DNA of 64,000 nucleotides, from NCBI RefSeq assembly GCF_020509005.1, contig NC_063012.1, positions 6,696,001 to 6,760,000 on the forward strand, read 5' to 3'. This DNA comes from Fulvia fulva (taxonomy: Eukaryota; Ascomycota; Dothideomycetes; Mycosphaerellales; Mycosphaerellaceae). The translations under genes were made by a program, and so were the position numbers. Position 1 is the stretch's first letter; every line of letters starts with the position of its first letter. Of this stretch, positions 56,901 to 64,000 are shown one piece after another. The notes under the pieces are model-generated. The model did not search any database, was not told where the DNA came from, and saw nothing but the letters and a program-made list of their open reading frames with translations.

Positions 56901-59900
56901 AATACTAGCTGCCCCTACGGCTATCGCTCCTAGAACGTACGGCACGCACTCCTCGTCTGTCCGAGGTGGTCGCTAGGAAGGGGGGAGTGGATAGCAAAGG
57001 CGAGGAACCGGACGATTAGGGCACTTCTTAACAACGCTAAGGACCTACGGCGCATTACGAACTAGATACTAGAGAAGGGCTAGCTAGAATAGTACCGCCT
57101 AGTAGGAACAGTATAGGAAGAGAGGACACGACGTAGCGCGACGAGACCGGCTAGGAGCGGGGGCTAACGGGGTAGTGATATAGACTACGTACGTTCAGAG
57201 GGAAAGCTAAACTAGATAAGGAGTAGTCGGGGGCGGGAAGGGTTTTCACCTATTCGGGTTTCCCTTTGTACATAACAATAGATATATACCTATATAGGCC
57301 GGATAGGGTCCTAGAACAGGGGAATGACAAATCTATCTATCTAATACCTACTACAATATAGTCCTTAGCCTTAGATAGTACGTAAAGTATAGCCCTTATA
57401 AAGACTAGAAGCGAAGCGTACTCACCTTTAACGACGTTAACTATTAGAATCACTCTCTCTATAAGAAAGTTAGCCTACTAGTAACGTTACCTATCCCCCA
57501 GTTACTACTAACGCCGGTACCCGACTACGATAGCCTTAAGCGACCCGATATCCGCGACATACCGGTCCCTTAGCCCCTCGAAGTCGGCGCTAAAAGAGTT
57601 AGGGCTAGGTATAGAGACGATATTAAGTAGATCAACTTATACGAACTCCGGAGACTCTATTATACGAGAGGTACGGAAGTATATACTATATAGATTAACC
57701 TACGCGAAGTATATACGGCTAAGAGCACGGCCGATCTAGTTATAGTATAAGCGTTAGGGCTTTACGCTATAATAGTACGAAAGGTTATAGGCGGTAACGC
57801 TATATTCGCGTACGCTATATATATTAAAGATAGCTACTATAGGACGCTCCGTTATCGATAGGAGTACTAGGTAGAGGCCTACGCGATAAACGTAACTAAT
57901 TATAACGTGTTTATAGAAAAGCTATACCGGAAGTAGAAGGACCCCGACGTACTTAGTAAGCTACCGGCTATATACTATTATCGGTAAGCTCTATTCTCGA
58001 AGTTAGAGTTAGATAAGCTACTACCTTATCGCCCTAGCCTAGATTATAAGATTAAGCTAAAGAAGGATACTCGGCTACCGTTTAAGCGGCCCTATCCAAT
58101 TTCGAATAGAGAGTTAGAAGTAGTAAAAGCTTAGATAGATAACTAACTTTAAAAAGGTAATATCTAACGTAGTTACTTACCTATAGTATTACCGGTAATA
58201 ATCGTACGTAAACTAGGTAGTAGACTACGCGTCTTTCTCGACTACCGCGCCCTAAACGCTATTACTATAAAATCGAGGTACCCTATCCTACTTATTTAAG
58301 ATACCCTTAACCGGATTAGTAGTAAGAAGTACTTTACTAAGCTCGATATAATCGCTACCTTTAATCGTTTACGTATTACGGAAGGGGACGAGTAGAAAAC
58401 GGTATTTACTACGCGCTACGGTCAATTCGAATGTCTAGTAATGCCCTTTAGTCTCTATAATATACCCGGCACCTTCTAGTTATATATTAATAACGCGCTC
58501 TAAGAGTACCTAGACGATTTTACCTCCGCGTACCTCGATAACGTACTTATATTTAGCGATATCCTAGAGGAGTATATCGTTTACGTCGAGAAGGTTATAG
58601 CGAAGCTATAGGAGGTAGGACTTTAACTCGATATCGATAAGTACGAGTTTCACGTCTAAGAGACGGAGTACCTTAGCTTAATTATAGGCGCGGACGGCAT
58701 TAAGATAGATAAGGACAAGATCGCCGTAATCTAAGAATAGGAGACCCCTCGTAACCTAATAGATATTCTGTCCTTCCTTAGCTTTTATAACTTCTATAGG
58801 CGATTTATTCGTAACTACTTAGGCATCGCCTACCCGATAATATAGCTTACTAAGAAAGATATGCTATAGGTATAGGGTAACGAATATTAGGACGCTTTCG
58901 AATACATAAAATAAGCGTTTACTAAGGACGATATTATACTCGTACATTTCGTACCCGGGCGAGAAACGAAGCTCGAAACGGATACGTCGGACTTCGTTAC
59001 TACTATAGTAATGTCGTAGCGAGGAGAAGACGGTATATAGCGCCTAGTAGCTTTTATATCTAAGAAGATGTCGCCGTAAGAATATAACTACGATATCTAT
59101 AATAAGGAACTACTCGCTATCGTAAAAGCCTTTAAGAAATAGAAGCTAGAGCTTATATCTAGGGACATTAATAGAGATAAGGCCGACTTCGAAAACCTTA
59201 CCGACGAAAGCGGTAAGCTAATCCTAGTATACTCTAATTATAAGAACCTTAAATAGTTTACGAGTACTAAGGTCCTAAATAGACGCTAGGTACGTTAGTC
59301 CGAGTTCTTATCGTAGTTCTACTTCAAGATTGTCTATATCCCTAGTAAGACGAATATCAAACCTAATACTCTAATACGACGGCTATAGGACGTCCCTATA
59401 AACAATAACGACCTACGAAGATAGCATTAAGAACAGACATTACTACCTAAGTACCGATTCCTTAACATCTCGCCGATAAAGATCCGTCTAGGCCGATAGG
59501 ATAATGAACTTATAACTAAGATCCGCGTTATATACGGAGAAGCGGAGCTATAGTAAGCGTTACGCTAGTTAGACGTAGGAGAGCCTTATACGCTACTACG
59601 CTAGTACCGTATAGATAATAGCGAGGCGGTAGCTATAGGCGGCCTTATCTATATCAAGAATAGATACGGCGGCTATAACGTCTTCGTACTAGACGTACCG
59701 GGTTTACGCTTTAAGGTCTTCTAAGTATATTATAGCACCCCCTCTACTAGTTACCTAGGTCGTACGAAGACCTACGAGCTTATTACTCGCGACTTCGTCT
59801 AGCCCGGCCTTTCGTAGTATATACGTAATAAGATCTTTAAGTACTACGAATACCGCTCGTTAAAACCCTCGTAGACGTAATACCTAGGACTACTAAAACC

Positions 59901-61250
59901 CCTACTAATCCCGTTTAAACTATAGGACGAAATTGCTATAGATTTCGTAGTAGGACTACCGAAGAGTACTAATTATAATAGCGTTATATATACTAATACC
60001 CTTACGATTACTAACCGTACGGGTAAGGGATGCTATATAATCCTAGTAAAAGAGATAACGGCCAAATATATCGCCGAGGTCTTCGTCCGGGACTACTACC
60101 GCTTATATAGTACCCCTCTATCTATCGTTATAGATCGAGGTAGTTAGTAGCTATTAGCTTTTTAGTAACGCTTCTACGAACTAGTAGGGATAGTCTATAA
60201 GTTATCTATAGCCTTCTATCCTAAGACCGATAGATAGTCTAAGAATACGAATAAGGAGATAGGGAAGTACCTCCGTGTCTTTATCGACTACGTATAAGGA
60301 GATTAGGTATAGTAGGTTCCGCTAGCGGAATTCGTAAAGAACAACTATATTAGAGAAGTAATAGGTATGTCGCTATTCTTTACTAAACGAGGTCGTAATC
60401 CTCGTACTAGTAACTTTAATAGAGATAGCCTCCCTAAGCGTCTAATACCTACTAAGTAACGCCTATCCGCCGAAAAGGCAGAGCGTTTTACTTAATAGAT
60501 AAAGGACTTCCGTACGTACCTATACGAATACTTACGTTACGATCAAGCCCTATAAGTAGATAACGCTAATATATACCGTACTATACTACCGTAATATAGC
60601 CTAGGCGACCGTATCTATATTAATACTAAGAGCTAGAAGTCATTACGCCTAGCTAAGAAGCTTAATATCAAATAGTTTAGACCGGTAATAATTACTACCG
60701 CGCTCGGTAAGAATACGTATAGTATTACCCTACTAGAGACGATCCGCGTATATAACTCCTTCTATTCAAATCTTCTCCGACCGGTAGATCTAGAAGATAA
60801 CGTACGACCGCCGCTAATCGAGGTTACTAATAAAACTAGTAATACGTTTAAGACCTAGGAGGTTAAACGCGTCCTAGATTCTAAGCCGAAGGGCAGAGGC
60901 ATTACTATACTAGTGAAATAGAAGGGCTATTTAGATAGTAAGTCTATCTAGGAGCCCGCGAGCGTAGTATATAAGGATATACCGAAGGTAGTCGTAGACT
61001 TTAAGTATAATAACCTAACTAAGTCTCTACCGATTAACTTTTATCCGCTAGAAGATTAGATTCCGAATAAGACCTTAGTCGATATAAGGCCGGACGCGAA
61101 CGTAATAGATCTAGTACCTTAGTTAACCGTAATAGTATAGCCTCTACGTAAAGGTAATAGCCCTATAGCTCTAGCTAAGGATAACTATACGCCTAATACT
61201 AACGATAGTATTACGGGTAGCCCGCGACCCCCTACTATAGCTACGTCGAC
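53950..61250 (+). mobile_element. Ty3/gypsy chromovirus remnant (gag–PR–RT–RNaseH–INT–chromodomain)
   Basis: Domains read in order on the plus strand through many TAG/TAA codons: coiled-coil and RS-rich gag (about 54190–55640), protease (about 56180–57400, interrupted by a LINE), reverse transcriptase (about 57960–58700; FKRPYPISNRELEVVKA, RLRVFLDYRALNAITIKSRY, and YLDN at 58531–58542 where YLDD is expected), RNase H (about 58920–59160), integrase (about 59750–60450; DFVVGLPKSTNYNS, STPLSIVIDRGS) and a chromodomain (about 60850–60970; ITILVK*KGYLDSKSI*EPAS). YLDN is explained by a TpG-to-TpA change. The chromodomain places it in the chromoviruses. Ends are approximate because long terminal repeats were not identified. 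Confidence 0.9.
56407..57340 (+). mobile_element. 5'-truncated LINE (Tad1-type) inserted in the chromovirus
   Basis: The insert begins inside the reverse-transcriptase ORF (LKYETAIPPIDLYI near 56440) and runs through VIASVVARARELVLAYRGIR, ATQLRSEHIGL and the zinc-knuckle end domain (SCPYGYRS*NVRHALLVCPRWS near 56900). It then passes to a non-coding tail ending in ATCTATCTATCTAAT. CTAATACCTACTA is present at both ends (56394–56406 and 57341–57353), a 13-bp target duplication. Removing the insert and one copy restores the gypsy protease frame (YLVTNTY|YNIVLSLR). CpA and TpG are clearly more frequent than in the host element, so it carries less RIP. The clade name is inferred from the motif style. 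Confidence 0.88.
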
Positions 61251-61619
61251 CCGGCTGAACCGCGGACCTTCCGTATCGGGTTAGCGCGGCTTAGCTTTGC
61301 TTTATAACTTCGCCGCGCCTCGCGCTCCTCTTTCGTAGCTTCGTAGAACAACAACTATCTCGTTCGGACCCTATAATACGCGCGCCCTTACAGTTTGTTC
61401 TACTACCCTACCTAGATCGCGGATCTAGGTAAGGGACGCGTAATAATAGGAATAGATAGAACCGTAGAACTCGAGAACGCGTAGAGTCGTATTAGAGTAT
61501 AGAACACGGTAAGGCGTATAGCGCGTAGATACCTAGAGAACGTAACGTAGCGATATTATTAGTAGGTAGTCGCGCGCTCGTAGATAGTTAGGATATAGGC
61601 ACCGTTACGCCTCCCCCGA

Positions 61620-64000
61620 ACCTAGACAATATAACTTTATAAATAGCGAACGGCGGTATACTACCGCTACCTAAGCCTAAGGGCAAAAGTAAGTAGCGTA
61701 CATCTCTTTTCCCCGACCTCTCCTCTTTCCCTTAGAGTTAGACATAGGACGATAACCGGCGGGTTATAGTAGATACCGGTGTCGCGCTATAACAAGAGAT
61801 TAATAAAGCTTACTAGAAGGCCTTCGAGCGAGAAGAAGGTAGTAAGATTGACTTTATAGAACTGTTCGAGTTCAAGCTCGAAGAGAACCTAGGCGGCGAC
61901 CTAGACGAGGTGTATCTATTACTCGACGAGGTAGAACACATTCTCGTATCCGAATACTAGAATGTTACCCTAGACAACCTTACGACCCTTATATCCTAAC
62001 ACCCGAAGACTACCTACGACTTCGTACTATAAGTAGTTAATACGGCGATTACTAAGGGTAGACAACTCGATATAATAGAGCGAGCTAACGACCTCTAGAA
62101 TACCTAGTACACTACGCTATATACCGAATACGACCGTATCTATAAGATGCTACGAAGTAAAGAGCTTATTATATAGAAAATGGTAGTAGATCTTAAGAGT
62201 AAGAAGGATTACGACCTAGCTAAGTTATAAGAGCTAGAGAAGAAATATAAGGAAGCTAATAACCTATATAAGCAGTTTAGCGAGATCTACGAGAAGGAGA
62301 AGAAGAAGGCATAAGATGCTAAGGTAAAGAACTAGGCTCTATAATAAGAAGTCGATAACCTAAAGGCTCGGCTTAAGGTAGGAGACACTATATAGAACGG
62401 AGGTAGGGGCCGCTTAGGCCGCCGACCCTCTCGTTCCCGCCTACGCGAGACCTTACTCGAGTAGCTATTACGTAGGTACCGCGAAGCTACTAGTAGAGGT
62501 GGCGGTAGCGGTAGTAGTAATAACGATAGAGACGACTATAACCGTAGTAATAATAGCCGAGGACGTAATAACGACTGTCCGCGACTAGGACCTAATAATA
62601 GTCGTGACTCGAGAATACGTAATACCCGTACCTAGATACTACTAGTTGACCTTCTAGAACGTCTCTTTACTATTAACCGTAACCTTACTCGCGGTATAGA
62701 GATCGGTAAGGGTGTGCCTAACCCTAAGCACTTTAAGAACGATAATGACCCTAATTTCGACAGCTAGTATAGTAGTGTTCTCCTAAAGCTAACTGTAGTA
62801 ACCTTCCGTACTAAGGCAGATAGTCTACGCTTCGTATATAGGTAGACGTAAGGTAATCCTTAGCGAAGCATTAAGCCGAGGATCCCTATGCCTAGATAGT
62901 AGTCCTTTAACGAGTTTAAGACTAGAGAAGAGTTATTAGATTAGATAACACGCCAATATAGTATACGTAATAAAGGGACTAAGGCTATAGTTAATATTAC
63001 TACCTATAAGTAAGAATAAGGCAAAACCTTTATAGCCTTCTATATACGCTACTCGAAGTTACGCGCCTAGATATTATAGACCGATAAGACCGAGCTTATA
63101 CTATTCCGTAACCGACTAAACCGTAAGTACTTTATTAAGACCTTCGGCGACCGCGAAGTCGACCGCCGCCTAGATAGTATATAAGACGTTATCGAGGAGT
63201 GTACCGTATTAGACGAGAGCTTCTACGAGACAGATCGACTATACCCGTAGAAGGAGCGCCCCCGTAGTAATAGTAACTCGAACGGTAATAGCGGCTAGAA
63301 TAACTAGAATAACGGTAACGTAGTTACTAGTACCGCTACCGGTATAGTAGGTGCCTTAGTATAGCGCCTACTATAGTACGCTAGTACTAAGAAGAAGGAG
63401 GATCTACTAACATATCTATAGAACCTGCCTACGCTTAACCGTAAGTAGCGCGAAGACCTTAAGAAGTAGGGTAAGTACTACCGCTACCGTATAGGTTCTT
63501 ACGTGTCGACTAACCCTAAATACCTAATGTATAGGTACGATAGCGACTATCGCCTACCGCGTCTACGTAATACTACGCCGAATCCGAACGCGAACCTCAG
63601 TTCCCTAGCCGCCGATCCGTAGTAGGGAAATGGTACGACCGCTACCTAAGCGTAGTAGATAGCGGTTACCCGAACTTCCTAGGATAGAAAGAGTATAAGA
63701 TTAAGAGACACGGAATGTAAGAGACGGTAATAGACTATAGTAAGGAGCTTAAGATATCGGTATACGTACTAGATAAACAATAGCTAGCTATAAACCCTTA
63801 TATAGTATTACCCGTAATAATATAATATAGAAAGGCTCGAGGCCTTATAGATTCTACTTCTACCTCTCTCTTTCTTAACTGGAAATTTATACGTAAATAT
63901 ACAATACCCCTAATCCCTTTAACGTAAAGCCGACGACTAACACTAGGAGATAGAACGGCCACTATACGGCAGATTATATACGCGGCCCTTATAGACGTAG
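61620..64000 (+). mobile_element. Gag–protease retroelement remnant 3, runs off the window
   Basis: Plus-strand reading gives a coiled coil (about 62000–62390), an Arg/Gly/Asn-rich segment (about 62400–62640), then a gag domain (about 62800–63240; FRTKADSLRFVYR, FNEFKTREELLD) and a zinc-knuckle region (about 63470–63570). A protease (about 63830–64000) follows, with LIDSTSTSLFLNWKF where LIDSGATS is expected. Stops at former Gln and Trp codons show RIP. The polymerase, if any, lies beyond position 64000. Confidence 0.75.

Noticed and set aside
47601..64000. Biosynthetic or effector gene cluster in the AT-skewed block
   Set aside because: All readable coding remnants are transposase, gag, protease, reverse transcriptase, integrase or LINE. 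No host gene was found.

Overview
The window is nuclear DNA of a filamentous ascomycete. Nearly every gene has one to four short GT–AG introns (about 45–70 bp), many with a clear CTGAC- or CTAAC-type branch site. The genes are orthologues of typical Pezizomycotina proteins, and the last 16 kb carries repeat-induced point mutation (RIP). The protein set fits Dothideomycetes (Mycosphaerellales-like); that placement is inference from protein similarity, not a database result.

1–18.2 kb is compact and gene-dense: a secreted double-FAS1 protein; GINS subunit PSF1 divergent from an X-family DNA polymerase (POL4); RNA polymerase subunit RPB12; an NDR-family kinase (COT1/CBK1 type); a C2H2 regulator; an orphan three-exon gene; an HpcH/HpaI-type aldolase; and a glutaredoxin-like protein divergent from a CHORD–CS co-chaperone.

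18.2–28.8 kb is gene-poor. It holds a 3.3-kb array of about 19 diverged units of roughly 178 bp, many of which can fold as nested hairpins. Next comes a GMC oxidoreductase gene whose frame is intact apart from two in-frame TGA codons, then a 3.2-kb spacer with short tandem repeats.

28.8–47.4 kb is again gene-dense: a MeaB-like bZIP factor with a hydrophobic segment; a Sel1-repeat protein (Nif1/Skt5 type); a five-finger CCCH protein; a DUF1772-type membrane protein; N-acetylglucosamine-6-phosphate deacetylase; the endocytic adaptor SLA1; casein kinase 2 beta; and a Zn2Cys6 regulator.

From about 47.6 kb to the end there are no live genes. CpA and TpG are scarce and TpA is common, and coding remnants are full of TAG/TAA, as RIP leaves them. 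A Fot1/pogo-type DNA transposon (69-bp terminal inverted repeats, TA target duplication) sits in the frame of a second pogo-type transposase. A chromodomain Ty3/gypsy element carries a 934-bp 5'-truncated LINE flanked by a 13-bp target duplication, and two further gag-bearing remnants flank it. Exon boundaries below were worked out by hand from splice signals and phase; each model keeps an open frame unless stated.
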